Origin: a virus
Length of the DNA stretch: 64,000 nucleotides
Virus record (IMG/VR): IMGVR_UViG_3300009370_000009
Location: 26,383 to 90,382 of that record
Reading direction: 5' to 3' (one strand)
Below the pieces are notes generated by a model. It searched no databases, had not been told where the DNA came from, and was given only the letters and a program-made list of their open reading frames with translations. Made by a program: the position numbers and the translations under genes. Below, piece after piece: positions 1 through 9,802 of the stretch (position 1 is its first letter; every line of letters starts with the position of its first letter).

Positions 1-222
1 TCTAAGACTTCTAAGACGGTTGATGGCCAGTATGGTAGAGATTATTTGAAAAGTTTAGTCGGGAACCGGCAGATGTTGGAGTTCTTTGTTCAAGATAAAC
101 CTAATGATGCTGGATCTACTTACACTGTTTTTATAGAGTCATACAATGAAGATCTAGTTCGTAGAGAACTCAACACGGGGACACACTTTTATAATGTTTC
201 ATTAGTGTTAAGGGAGAGTTAA
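1..222 (+). CDS. Tail protein, C-terminal part (gene begins before the window)
   Basis: Open from the first base to a TAA at 220-222, with no start inside the window. The 73 visible residues match the C-terminus of the next gene: both have GRDYLKS, then an F-V-x-D/S stretch, then Y-(S/N)-E-(D/N)-L-V-R-R, then a closing beta-strand-like segment. The two genes are therefore tandem paralogs sharing a C-terminal domain, probably a module that seats the protein in the tail. The next gene starts at the base after this stop, so they are surely co-translated. The exact virion position is not known. Confidence 0.8.
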   Translation, partial: SKTSKTVDGQYGRDYLKSLVGNRQMLEFFVQDKPNDAGSTYTVFIESYNEDLVRRELNTGTHFYNVSLVLRES

Positions 223-3006
223 ATGGCTACAGCTTTTAATGACGGCTATAATTCGTTTACTCATCCGTTAACTTATTCATTCACTGGTACTACTCGAGAG
301 ATTGAGAGTGGCGCCATAACTATTTCAGCGTCTGGTTCTGCTGTCACTGCTGCAACGTTGGTGGAGCATCTTGCTGCTGCGGTTATTGGTGCAGGTTCTG
401 CTGTTATTGCGGCTTATGGTGAGCGGGTTGGCGTTTGTCAGATGTCGGGTTCTGGGTCTGTTTCTTGTGCGGCATCTAAGGTTGCTGTGGCTAGTTCTGC
501 GGTGTCTGGTGCTGGTTCTGTTTCGGCTACGGGTATTGAGGAGTTGTTGGCTTCTTCGTCGCCGTCTGGTTCAGGTTCTGTGTCTGCGACGGCTTATGAG
601 ATAATCCATGCTTCTGTGGCGATTTCTGGTACGGGTTCGTCGGTTACGGTTGGTATTGAAGAGTTGTTGCCGACGGTTGCGTTGTCTGGTTCGGGGTCGG
701 TGTCGTGTTCTGCGATGGAGATTCTGTTTGGTTCTGTTGCTATTTCTGGTACGGGTTCTTCTGTTACTGTTGGCATAGAGGAGTTGTTGCCAACGGTTAC
801 TATGTCTGGGACTGGTACTTTGTCGTGTACTGGTATAGAGGTTCTTCTGGGTGCTGCATCGTTGTCTTGTTCGGGTTCTGCTGTTACTGTTGCTATTGAA
901 GAGTTGTTGCCAACTGTGACTTTGGCTGGGGCGGGCACTGTGTCTGCTACTGCAACGCCTATATTGTTCGCGTCTGCTGCTGTTTCGGGAGCCGGGGCGG
1001 TGTCGGCGTCTGCTGTTGAAATCTTGTATGCTTCTGCGGCACTATCTTGTTCTGGTTCTGCTGTATCTGTCGGGATGGAGGAACTGCTACCAGAGATTAC
1101 TTTGTCTGGAACGGGTACGCTTTCAGTTTCGCATTCTGGCATCCAGTATGCTTCGGCGGCTATTTCCGGGTCTGGTACTGCGGTGTCGGTTGCTGGTCTG
1201 ATTGAATATGCTTCTTCTGCGATAATCGGTGTTGGTTCTACTCTGTCGGTGGCAATCGAGGTATTGCTTGATTCGACAACACTTGCCTGTACTGGAACTC
1301 TGTCAGCGACTGGTACGGAAGTTCTGCATGGCGCTTCAGCGGTTTCTGGTTCTGGTTCTGTGTCGTGCGTTCCGTTGGTGTTTAATGCTGGCGCTGTTGT
1401 ATTGTCTGGATCTGGTTCTGTTGATGCGGATTATGGTACTGGTTTGTTCGCCAGTGCGGCTTTGGCTGGAAGTGGTTCTGCTGTTTCTGCAGCCGGTTTG
1501 ATAGAGCATCTGGCTTCTGCTCTTGTTGGTGCTGGTTCTTCGTTTATTGCTGCTATGGGGATACGATTTGGTAATGCAACTGTTACTGCAAGCGGTAGTG
1601 TTGCTGCTACTGGAACAGAGATCAATCACCGTTCAGTTGCTGTGTCTGGGTCTGGTACGTTGTCTTGCGTTTCGCATGCTGTTAGACCTGGGTATCCTTC
1701 GGTTTTGGCCGGTTCTGGTTCTACTGCTGCTGTTGGTCGGGAAGAACTTCTGGGTGTGTCTGCGTCTAGTGGTTCTGGTAGCGTGTCGGGGACTTCGTAT
1801 AAGATTAGGTATCTGTCGATATCTATATCTGCTACTGGTTCGTCTCTGGCGGCGGGTAGGGAGGTTTTGTTTAATACTTCGGCTCAGTCTGGTATCGGAT
1901 CTTTGGCTGCTGCCCCTGTTGTTGTCAAGAGTTTGAGTGCTGCTATATCTGGTAGTGGTTCGGTTGCAACTGATTATACCAGGCATGCTTTGTCAAGTTC
2001 TGCGTTCTCTGGTGCTGGATCTGTTTCTTCTTCTGGTACTGAGGTGTTGTTTGGTAGTGTTGCTCCTATATCTGTTGGTTCTACGGCTACGGTTGGGAGT
2101 GAGGTGCTGTTAGCTACTTCTACGATATCGGGTGCCGGTTCTGTTTCTGTTACTGGTACGGAGGTTGTGTTTGCCAGTGCGTCGTTGTCTGGTTCTGGCA
2201 CCGTTCCTGATGTTGCGTGCAGCAAGATTGCTGTTGGGTCTTCTGGCCCTGTTGCGGGTTCTGGTTTGGTTGCGGTTATCGCTAGGGAAGTTTTGTTGGT
2301 GGCGAAGGAGTTGTCTGGGTCTGGTTCTGTTCCTGCTGTGTCATCAACGGCGGATCGGATAGTTGATCCTCCAGCCATGTCGGGTGCAGGAGCCGTGACT
2401 GCTGTTGGGGAGATTCAGATTGTGGCTTCTCCTACGTTGTCTGGTTCTGGATCGATTAGTGTTGTGGTTACTCAGATTGGGAGAGCGGTTCTTAGTGCTG
2501 ATAGAAGCAAAGTTGGTGTGATGGATGATTGGCTGTACCTTATGCGTCTTGATAATAATCCTATAACTGAGCAAAATAGGAAATTTGGGATTTCTGAAAA
2601 GTTTAATTCTGTGTCTACGGTTAGTAGGGCAGATGGGAATACTAACAGGTTTTTCCCAACAGATTACAATAAGAAGGTATTTAAGTTTACTTGGAAGTTT
2701 ATAGCAAACGACAAGCAGGGTAATTTCGATTTCTTGAATGGGCGTGATTATTTGAAGTCTGTTGCTGATGCCGATTCGATTCATACTCTTGGTTTGCGTA
2801 GTGCAACGAGTTCGGTATTTGATGCTGATGGGGATTACAGTGTTGTGGTAAAATCATATAGTGAGAATCTTGTCCGTAGGGCGGTTGTTACTGATACTGT
2901 TGATGGTGTTGTGTCTGATGATGCTGAGATTGGGACGCCGTTGAATAGTGATAGTAAGTATGGTAAATATTTTTGGGATGTTACTATGGAGTTTGAAGAG
3001 GTATGA
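223..3006 (+). CDS. Repeat-rich tail protein with about 36 copies of a 20-residue Gly/Ser/Val repeat
   Basis: 927 residues. After about 35 N-terminal residues comes an uninterrupted run of about 36 repeats, each 20 residues long, with the core (S/A)-G-(S/T/A)-G-(S/T)-(V/A/L)-(S/T) followed by a GIEELLPTV-like segment. The run ends near residue 745. A C-terminal domain of about 180 residues is shared with the preceding gene (GRDYLKS, YSENLVRR). The strict period with alternating small and hydrophobic residues suggests a beta-solenoid or fibrous shaft; that is inference. It overlaps the next gene by ATGA. Its position between tail genes supports a virion structural role, perhaps a fibre or spike. 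I know no family with exactly this repeat. Confidence 0.75.
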   Translation: MATAFNDGYNSFTHPLTYSFTGTTREIESGAITISASGSAVTAATLVEHLAAAVIGAGSAVIAAYGERVGVCQMSGSGSVSCAASKVAVASSAVSGAGSVSATGIEELLASSSPSGSGSVSATAYEIIHASVAISGTGSSVTVGIEELLPTVALSGSGSVSCSAMEILFGSVAISGTGSSVTVGIEELLPTVTMSGTGTLSCTGIEVLLGAASLSCSGSAVTVAIEELLPTVTLAGAGTVSATATPILFASAAVSGAGAVSASAVEILYASAALSCSGSAVSVGMEELLPEITLSGTGTLSVSHSGIQYASAAISGSGTAVSVAGLIEYASSAIIGVGSTLSVAIEVLLDSTTLACTGTLSATGTEVLHGASAVSGSGSVSCVPLVFNAGAVVLSGSGSVDADYGTGLFASAALAGSGSAVSAAGLIEHLASALVGAGSSFIAAMGIRFGNATVTASGSVAATGTEINHRSVAVSGSGTLSCVSHAVRPGYPSVLAGSGSTAAVGREELLGVSASSGSGSVSGTSYKIRYLSISISATGSSLAAGREVLFNTSAQSGIGSLAAAPVVVKSLSAAISGSGSVATDYTRHALSSSAFSGAGSVSSSGTEVLFGSVAPISVGSTATVGSEVLLATSTISGAGSVSVTGTEVVFASASLSGSGTVPDVACSKIAVGSSGPVAGSGLVAVIAREVLLVAKELSGSGSVPAVSSTADRIVDPPAMSGAGAVTAVGEIQIVASPTLSGSGSISVVVTQIGRAVLSADRSKVGVMDDWLYLMRLDNNPITEQNRKFGISEKFNSVSTVSRADGNTNRFFPTDYNKKVFKFTWKFIANDKQGNFDFLNGRDYLKSVADADSIHTLGLRSATSSVFDADGDYSVVVKSYSENLVRRAVVTDTVDGVVSDDAEIGTPLNSDSKYGKYFWDVTMEFEEV
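328..2460 (+). repeat. 60-bp in-frame tandem repeat inside the tail gene
   Basis: The 20-residue protein repeat is also visible in the DNA as a 60-base period, so successive 60-base lines show the same TCTGG(T/A)(T/G)C(T/A)GG-like core in nearly the same column. About 36 units are present and they differ from one another. Closest pairs include the units with GGTACGGGTTC(G/T)TC at about 625 and 745, followed by near-identical GAAGAGTTGTTGCC blocks. Such an array can expand or contract by recombination or slippage. Confidence 0.8.
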
Positions 3007-6000
3007 TTACTGTAAATGACCAGGGGACAGCGTTGAGTTCTGCTTTCGATACGGCTACGGCGTCGGGGGTTCAGCAGGTTTTGCCTAAGATTATTGCTGA
3101 GTGGAGGAATTCTAAGACTTTAGATAATGTTGCTGTGACTGTTACGCCTTCGTCGGAGGATTATACTGATTCTGAGAAGGCGGATGGGGAGGTTGGAGAT
3201 TATTTTGATGGTAGGCAGGTCACTAATGGGTGGAATAGGCAGGCTACAACTTGGGCTGTTGCCGGCGATAAGGATGTTGATGGTTTAACGATTCGTGCTG
3301 ATGGCACATGGCATGCGATGCCGGAAAAGAATGATGGGGCGACAGAGTTTGGTTGGCGTGCGAAGAATGCTACTAACTCGTCTGGCGTGTATTCAACTGA
3401 GCCGGTTGTAACAATGACTTTTGATCAGGAAAAAATAAACTATATTGATGTTTATACTTCTGAGTATTCTGGCGCTGTCAAAGAGTATACTTTGCAATAT
3501 AAGGATTCAAACGGAACTTATCAGAATGTTGTTACGAACCATGTTTTATCTAAGGGCACTCACACTTATAGGCACACGCTGAATTCTGGTAACACGCTGG
3601 ATGTGCAGGGAGTTAAACTGACAGTACATAAGACTCAGAATGGATCAGATCACGCAAGGATTAATGAAATAAATCCTGTATATGAAACAGATATTAGTGA
3701 TAAGGTTGTAAGTTGCAGCACTGCAAAGAATAGGGAGATACATGATACTACTTTGCCTTTGGGTGGGATTGCAGCTAATGAGTTTTCTATGACGTTGGAT
3801 AATCACGATCATAGTTTTACTATTGGTAATAATAAGTTGTATGGCGGTTATATAAATAAAGATGTTAAGTTTACTATTTCTATGGGTTGGAGGACTTCTG
3901 AGAATCCTGATGTTTTTGAATATGTAAATTGTGGTACTTACTGGGCTGATGAGTGGAAGCAGTCTAGTAATATGACGATGGAGGTTAGGGCTAGAGATTT
4001 TACTAGGTTCATGACTGATGTGGCTATTGATGGTGGGTTTATTGTTGAAAACTCTGATGCGGGTGCTGCTCTGAGAACTCTGGTGACGCAGAAGAACTTC
4101 CCACGGGCTGACTTCCAGTCTCTGTATCCGTATCGAAAGGCGGTTAGGGAGGATGGGGCGATTGCCCACTTCCGCTTCTCAGAGGGGGTCGGTGACGGGA
4201 CCGCGAGCGGTACAGACTCCATTACCCCCTCTAATGGCCTCGTAGCCCGCTGGTGGGCCTTACAGGAGGTCTCAGAGCATATTATGGAGGTCCAGAAGGC
4301 GCAGAATCCTGACACGTTGGTGTTCCAGACTCAGATTCCGTCCCTTTCGGGGAGGGAGTTGATTGACTACACTAGGTCACCGAATGTAACTGAAAATAGT
4401 TTGGAAAATGCTGCGACAACTAATAATGCCATAGATTTCGATAACCGAACGATAGGCGGGCAGACAGATTATTATCATGCCGTATTCGATGGATTTTTCA
4501 TTCCTCCAAGTAGTAACAATTATCAGTTTAAAGTCACTGTCGCTAATGGCGGGTTTAGGTTGTATATTGGGGGAAATTCGTCTAGAACGATATACGAGTC
4601 TGGTAAGGGAAGCGAGACTTTGCGTAGGGATATGGATACGCATAAGGGCTATTTGAGATTGGACAAGTTGTTCAAGTCGTCTGATAATTATACTACTGAT
4701 AGTATTTATCTTTATGCTGGGCGACCTGTACCTATTAGGGTTGAGGCTTTTCATGCTGATGGTACATTTGATTTCAAGGTAGAGCGCAATATTGGTGGCG
4801 GTTCTTTTTCGGCAATTACGAATACGGAGACTAGGACTGAGGTTGCATTTGACGTTATTGGATCTAGGAATGATTTCGTTGCCACTAATAACTATTCGTC
4901 AGATATTAGAAATCATGGCACATATTCTGGTGATCCGTTGCTTCGCAAACCTGGTGGTTTAACTTCGGATCGGGAAGATCATGCTGTTCAGTTTGATCAT
5001 ACTAGTGGAAGCGACGATTATGTTACTATTCCATATGACTTATCTCTTGACCTTACCAATAATACTAGTAGCAACTATACTGGCGAGTTTAGTCTTGAAG
5101 CATATGTAAACTTTACTGCATTTGTATCGGGTCAAGGTGTTTATGCCGGCAATATGGATAATGCAACATCTGGTACTGGGACTAAGGGTGTTGGGTTGTA
5201 TTGGAAGAGTTCGAGTCGTGGGGTTAAGTTTATCAATAGTTCAGGGACGATGCATCAGGCATCTGTTACTGCGGCTGGGGCAATAGATAGCTGGGTTCAC
5301 GTTGTCGCTACATACGATGGTACAGATTTAAAGTATTATGAGAATGGGGTCTTGAAGGATACGGCGACGAGCGTTGGCGCCCCGGCAGGTTGGTCTAGTC
5401 AGGATTTCTTGCTTGGTAAGCATACTTATGGGTCTACAAGCACTACTCATTTCCGTGGGTATTTCGATGAGTTTGCTATTTACCGAAAGGCGCTGACGGC
5501 AGATCAGGTGCGGGATCATTATTATATTACCACTATGTCTGAGTTGAGGATTCATCCGTATCTGTTTGGCAATCAGAATGCTTTTGAGATTGCAGGTCAG
5601 ATTGCTACTGGTGATTTGGGCATGTTTTATTTCGATGAGTTTGGGAAGTTCAGGTACGATCACTTCTATAGACTTCACGAGGCAGCCATTACGGATCACG
5701 CTGTGTCTCAGGCCACTCTGAGCGATTCTTCTAATATTGAGAATGCGGAGAGGCGTATCGAATTGCTTGCGAATAAGGTTACAGTGGTAGTTAATCCTAC
5801 TATCAAAAAGAATATAGGAATTAACTCGTTGTGGAGGGCGCCTAATAATCATAGTGTTACAGTTACGAAACTTGCTAGCGATCCGTTATCTGCTTCTGCC
5901 ACTCAAATGTTGGTTGATAATATCTCAGATCCACCGTGGCCGGAAAAGGGGTATGTGAAAATAAATTCAGAAATTATTAAGTATGATTCGACTACTGGAA

Positions 6001-6677
6001 GCCAGTTGTTAGAACTTACTAGGGGCCAGTTTGGAACTACTGCTGCTGAACATGCACGACTTTCTATTGTTAGAGAGACGAAGTTTTACCAGTTTGGTTG
6101 GACGCAGGCCCCTGCTGTTGATATTAAAGATCCATTTATTGCTGCTATAGAGTTTGAAAACCCAGATTTGGTTGAAATTGAGAGATTTATTAAAAAACCT
6201 TATTCTGGTGAAATAGTTATTTCGGCCACAACTGATGTCCCGATTGAATCCAACTCTGGACAAGTAGTGTTGTTGGATGGAAAGAATGAGTACACTGGCG
6301 TTGAGTATTTCACCTCTATTGCGGGGGTGGCAATTTCTGATGCCGGCGCAACTTCTGAGGTGAATAGCAAGAGTGCTAACTATTCTGATAGTATTAGAAA
6401 ATACGGTTTGAAAGAGATAAAGATAAATAACAGGTTCTTTTCTGATGAGGATTACGCTCAAAGGATAGCTGACTTTCTGATTAGCAAGATGGAAAATGGG
6501 TCACCAATATTGGATGTGAATGTGATATCTATGCCTAGGCTTCAATTGGGTGATCGTGTCACGATTTCTAGCCTAGAGCAGCTTGGGATTTCCAATCGTG
6601 ACTACTGGGTTATTGAGTCTAAAATAGAGTATACTGGAGGAGTGAAGCAAAAACTTACTCTTAGGGAGGTTTCCTGA
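3003..6677 (+). CDS. Minor tail protein with discoidin-like, PA14-like and LamG domains
   Basis: 1224 residues. Domains in order, as I read them: an N-terminal beta-sandwich resembling F5/8-type discoidin (about 60-235); a phage tail-hub-like segment (EFSMTLDNHDHSF, about 250-350); a PA14-like domain (FDGFFIPPSSNNYQF, about 490-600); a LamG/concanavalin-like domain (about 650-840, with AYVNFTAF, WVHVVATYDGTDLKYYENG and GYFDEFAIYRKALT); and a long C-terminal hub/fibre-base part. The carbohydrate-binding-type domains point to host-surface recognition. It starts at ATG 3003, overlapping the previous stop as ATGA, and its own stop overlaps the next start as TGATG. Virion role is confident; exact location (distal tail or baseplate) is inferred. 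Confidence 0.75.
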   Translation: MITVNDQGTALSSAFDTATASGVQQVLPKIIAEWRNSKTLDNVAVTVTPSSEDYTDSEKADGEVGDYFDGRQVTNGWNRQATTWAVAGDKDVDGLTIRADGTWHAMPEKNDGATEFGWRAKNATNSSGVYSTEPVVTMTFDQEKINYIDVYTSEYSGAVKEYTLQYKDSNGTYQNVVTNHVLSKGTHTYRHTLNSGNTLDVQGVKLTVHKTQNGSDHARINEINPVYETDISDKVVSCSTAKNREIHDTTLPLGGIAANEFSMTLDNHDHSFTIGNNKLYGGYINKDVKFTISMGWRTSENPDVFEYVNCGTYWADEWKQSSNMTMEVRARDFTRFMTDVAIDGGFIVENSDAGAALRTLVTQKNFPRADFQSLYPYRKAVREDGAIAHFRFSEGVGDGTASGTDSITPSNGLVARWWALQEVSEHIMEVQKAQNPDTLVFQTQIPSLSGRELIDYTRSPNVTENSLENAATTNNAIDFDNRTIGGQTDYYHAVFDGFFIPPSSNNYQFKVTVANGGFRLYIGGNSSRTIYESGKGSETLRRDMDTHKGYLRLDKLFKSSDNYTTDSIYLYAGRPVPIRVEAFHADGTFDFKVERNIGGGSFSAITNTETRTEVAFDVIGSRNDFVATNNYSSDIRNHGTYSGDPLLRKPGGLTSDREDHAVQFDHTSGSDDYVTIPYDLSLDLTNNTSSNYTGEFSLEAYVNFTAFVSGQGVYAGNMDNATSGTGTKGVGLYWKSSSRGVKFINSSGTMHQASVTAAGAIDSWVHVVATYDGTDLKYYENGVLKDTATSVGAPAGWSSQDFLLGKHTYGSTSTTHFRGYFDEFAIYRKALTADQVRDHYYITTMSELRIHPYLFGNQNAFEIAGQIATGDLGMFYFDEFGKFRYDHFYRLHEAAITDHAVSQATLSDSSNIENAERRIELLANKVTVVVNPTIKKNIGINSLWRAPNNHSVTVTKLASDPLSASATQMLVDNISDPPWPEKGYVKINSEIIKYDSTTGSQLLELTRGQFGTTAAEHARLSIVRETKFYQFGWTQAPAVDIKDPFIAAIEFENPDLVEIERFIKKPYSGEIVISATTDVPIESNSGQVVLLDGKNEYTGVEYFTSIAGVAISDAGATSEVNSKSANYSDSIRKYGLKEIKINNRFFSDEDYAQRIADFLISKMENGSPILDVNVISMPRLQLGDRVTISSLEQLGISNRDYWVIESKIEYTGGVKQKLTLREVS

Positions 6678-9600
6678 TGTCTGAGGGAACTCCCGAAAAT
6701 AAGGTAACGTATTTTACTGCCCAGGGCCATAGCCACGATGGAATTAATTCCACTAAGATAGATTTTTCTGGCTATGATTTGTTTGATTTTATAACGGAAG
6801 GCGATTTAAAGCGTATCGTCCTGAACATTGTTGACGATAACCCGTTACGACCTAAGGGCGGGATTATAATAGAACCCCCAGAGGGTGGTGCTGATGGGGT
6901 GTTTATTGGCCCAACTGTACCTGGCACATTAACTGGCTTGGCATCGACTTGCGAGATAGTTGACGATGGGGCGTCGATCAGGAATGTTACATGGAATAAA
7001 GTTCCGGGGGCGTCGTCGTATATTGTTCAGTTATATAGAAGTATTGATGATGGAGCCAACTATTTGAAAGTTGCGGAAGTCGAAACTTCTATTACGAGCC
7101 ATTCGTTTGAGCAGGTTCCGATGGCGAATGTTGCGGATACTAAATATAAATTGATTGCTTATGGTAAGAGTGGAGCGGGAATATCTGGGGGGAACCAAAT
7201 AATAAGCAATATTTCGGCTTGTGTTGATACAACTGCGCCGAGTGGACCTAAGTTTGAAGATTCGTCTAGTTCGTCTACTCCGAATATGTTTGTTAGCTTC
7301 AAGGGGTTTATAGCGAGGCTTCAGGAGCAGACTGAGGCAGATACCAAGTGGGGTATCGGCCAGTTTGAATATAGTGTTTCTACGAGCCTGGCATCTGAAG
7401 GTCAGTGGGTTTCTAACGAGGTTAAGAGTGGCCGCCAGACGGGCAGGATTATTACTGCTTCTGGTTTGACTACTGGAACTGCATATTATTTACGGGTCCG
7501 TGCTTATGACAATTCTAACAATTATAGTCCTTGGACTTATTGGAACGGTCTTGGCGATGACGGGGACGCAACGATGTCAAACGCTGACTCGATTACTCCT
7601 GCTAGGATAACAGGAAATGCTGATATTGTTGCTAATAGTATTACGGCATCAGAGATCGCTGCGCATACTATAACTGCTGGGGAAATTCAGGCTAACACTA
7701 TATCGGCTGATCGTCTACAGACAACGTTTGCTTTGGTTGACCATACGATTCAATCTAATTCCTATACTGCTGGCGATGAGGGTTGGATGATCCAATATGA
7801 TGGGACCGCTGAATTTAATGGTGCCGTGACGGCTAGGAACTTGACTATTGTTGGCAAGACGAGCGATAGTAATGATTGTTCTATAGAGCTGCAAGCTAGC
7901 AATGGCGATCCTTTGTTTAAGGTAGATCCGAATGGTGATGTAACTGCTAAGGCTGATTTAACGGTAGGGAATTGGACATCGAGTTCTGGGAAGGGCATGA
8001 ATTGGGACAGTTCGGCTGGAGAGTTGAGTATTCGTGGTGTTATTGGTATTGTTGGGGGGTGGACGATTGATGCTAGCGCCATGTATGTTGGCAGTCGAAC
8101 AACTAGTGGATATTCGTCTTCTGGGATAACATTCTACAGCGGTGGATCGTTACATTCTAAAAACTTTTATATTGACAGTAGCGGAGAAGCACACTTTAGT
8201 ACATCTGGAAGCGGAACAGGTGCTAAGTTGGTTATTTCGCCTACAGCCTCAAGTGTGGCTGAACATTCATGGATTCAAGGATATACTGGAAGTGGAAATG
8301 AGGCGTATCCTGGGCTGTTGATCTTCACTACAGATAGCTCAACAGAGTCAGCAGTCTATTTGGCTGCCCCAAGATTTACCACCACAACGAATTTTTCTGG
8401 TTTTAAAGCCGTTCATAATACAGCTGGTCGGGGGTTTGTTACTATGGGAACTCCTGATAAGCAGAATACATTTATATCAACATCCACTAGCGCCAGTGCT
8501 GTTACTAATGTTTTGGGATATGGGGGGTTGTCGTTTGCTGAGCATGGAGATCCTGGGGCCGGGGTAGGAAATACTTTGTATCGAAAGAATACTAATGAGT
8601 TGTGGTGGAATGATTCTCGAATTGATGGCGGCTCTACGTATACGTTCTCCTCGCCACTGTCAGAGTCTGGTGGGACGGTCAGCATCGATCTGACTTCTTA
8701 TATGACGCATTGGAAGGTTCAAGGGGATGACGCCAGCCCTACAGATATTGGCCCCACTCAGGAGACGTTGACCATCTCTGGGGGCACACATTTAACTTCT
8801 GCTAGGGCATCTAATCAGATTACGATTAATCACAATTCTGGTGCTGGATCTAATCATATACCTGCAGGGGGAAGCAGCGGGCAGGTATTGGAATATGGTG
8901 GTTCCTCCGGTACAGCACAATGGGCTTCTGCAAGTGGTGGTGTAACAGATCATGGGGCTTTATCTGGTTTGTCTGACGATGACCACCCCCAGTATCTGAA
9001 ACTTACCGGGGGCACAATGAGTGGTGGTATAACATTCTCTAATGGCAACCACATAACCGGCTCTAGCAGTAGCAACGTCTACTTCCAAGGCGGGTCTAGT
9101 GGAACCTCATGGTTGAGGGCTTACTCTGGAAGTAGCGCCAAGATCAAGTGCGGCAGCGCTGGAGACATCGTTTTTTATGCCTCTCCTAGGCCTAATGGGA
9201 ACATGTACCACGATCTTGGGACTTCTAGCCTGTGGTGGAACTACTCGTACCACTACAAGATGGATACTTCTGCGTTGCCCGGTGCTGCTGGTTCCGGTTG
9301 GTACATGTGGTTCAACACATCTGACCAGGTGATGAAAACATCGTCATCAGAGCGCATCAAGAAGGACATCGTTACGATTCCGACAACTGAAGCCTTGGAC
9401 AGAATTAAGGATCTACGGCCCGTTGAGTTCTCAGCCAAGACAAACCCCAGCGATCTAGTGATAGACGACATGTGGGAGTTCAAGCGTTATAGGGGTTTCA
9501 TCGCAGAAGAGGCGGCAACGGTCGATAAGGACTACGGTTTGTACAACTGGTGGAAGTCGAATGATCCTGATAGCGAGGACTATGACAAGGTGCTGCCCAG

Positions 9601-9781
9601 CCTCTCGTCTCTACAGAGGGAGTGGACTGATGAAGAGGTCGCTGCTTATTATGATCTTGATGAAGCAAGGCCGCAGATGTTTGATCTGCATGCTATTTTG
9701 GCTGATTCTGTAGGGGCTATACAAGAACTATCAAACAAATTAGAGGCTGCAGAGGCCAGATTGGCTGCTTTGGAAGCCTAA
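6677..9781 (+). CDS. Tail fibre with fibronectin-III-like domains and C-terminal S74 intramolecular chaperone
   Basis: 1034 residues. Near the N-terminus (about 75-180) is a fibronectin-III-like domain (VTWNKVPGASSYIVQLYRS), followed by a second similar domain. A long beta-rich shaft follows. The C-terminus is a peptidase S74 chaperone: SSERIKKDI at about residue 889 carries the Ser and Lys expected of the self-cleavage site, then ALDRIKDLRPVEFS and YRGFIAEE, and it ends in a short coiled coil (LSNKLEAAEARLAALEA). In this family the chaperone trimerises the fibre and then cuts itself off, which would release about 145 residues. It starts by TGATG overlap with the upstream tail gene. Confidence 0.85.
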   Translation: MSEGTPENKVTYFTAQGHSHDGINSTKIDFSGYDLFDFITEGDLKRIVLNIVDDNPLRPKGGIIIEPPEGGADGVFIGPTVPGTLTGLASTCEIVDDGASIRNVTWNKVPGASSYIVQLYRSIDDGANYLKVAEVETSITSHSFEQVPMANVADTKYKLIAYGKSGAGISGGNQIISNISACVDTTAPSGPKFEDSSSSSTPNMFVSFKGFIARLQEQTEADTKWGIGQFEYSVSTSLASEGQWVSNEVKSGRQTGRIITASGLTTGTAYYLRVRAYDNSNNYSPWTYWNGLGDDGDATMSNADSITPARITGNADIVANSITASEIAAHTITAGEIQANTISADRLQTTFALVDHTIQSNSYTAGDEGWMIQYDGTAEFNGAVTARNLTIVGKTSDSNDCSIELQASNGDPLFKVDPNGDVTAKADLTVGNWTSSSGKGMNWDSSAGELSIRGVIGIVGGWTIDASAMYVGSRTTSGYSSSGITFYSGGSLHSKNFYIDSSGEAHFSTSGSGTGAKLVISPTASSVAEHSWIQGYTGSGNEAYPGLLIFTTDSSTESAVYLAAPRFTTTTNFSGFKAVHNTAGRGFVTMGTPDKQNTFISTSTSASAVTNVLGYGGLSFAEHGDPGAGVGNTLYRKNTNELWWNDSRIDGGSTYTFSSPLSESGGTVSIDLTSYMTHWKVQGDDASPTDIGPTQETLTISGGTHLTSARASNQITINHNSGAGSNHIPAGGSSGQVLEYGGSSGTAQWASASGGVTDHGALSGLSDDDHPQYLKLTGGTMSGGITFSNGNHITGSSSSNVYFQGGSSGTSWLRAYSGSSAKIKCGSAGDIVFYASPRPNGNMYHDLGTSSLWWNYSYHYKMDTSALPGAAGSGWYMWFNTSDQVMKTSSSERIKKDIVTIPTTEALDRIKDLRPVEFSAKTNPSDLVIDDMWEFKRYRGFIAEEAATVDKDYGLYNWWKSNDPDSEDYDKVLPSLSSLQREWTDEEVAAYYDLDEARPQMFDLHAILADSVGAIQELSNKLEAAEARLAALEA

Positions 9782-9784
9782 TAA

Positions 9785-9793
9785 TGGTATAAT
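9785..9793 (+). promoter_or_regulatory. Probable extended -10 promoter (TGGTATAAT)
   Basis: TGG followed by a perfect TATAAT hexamer lies directly behind the fibre gene. The same TGGTATAAT occurs at 31504, and TGGTAAAAT at 29288, each just in front of a gene. No clear -35 box is visible. Transcription would start within a few bases of the ATG at 9803. Confidence 0.45.
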
Positions 9794-9802
9794 GGAGATG
9801 TC

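Noticed and set aside
328-2460. Regular 60-base repeats as a CRISPR array
   Set aside because: The repeats are in frame, contiguous, variable and coding for a 20-residue protein unit. There are no constant repeats with unique spacers and no cas genes; the Cas4-like nuclease is part of the recombination set.
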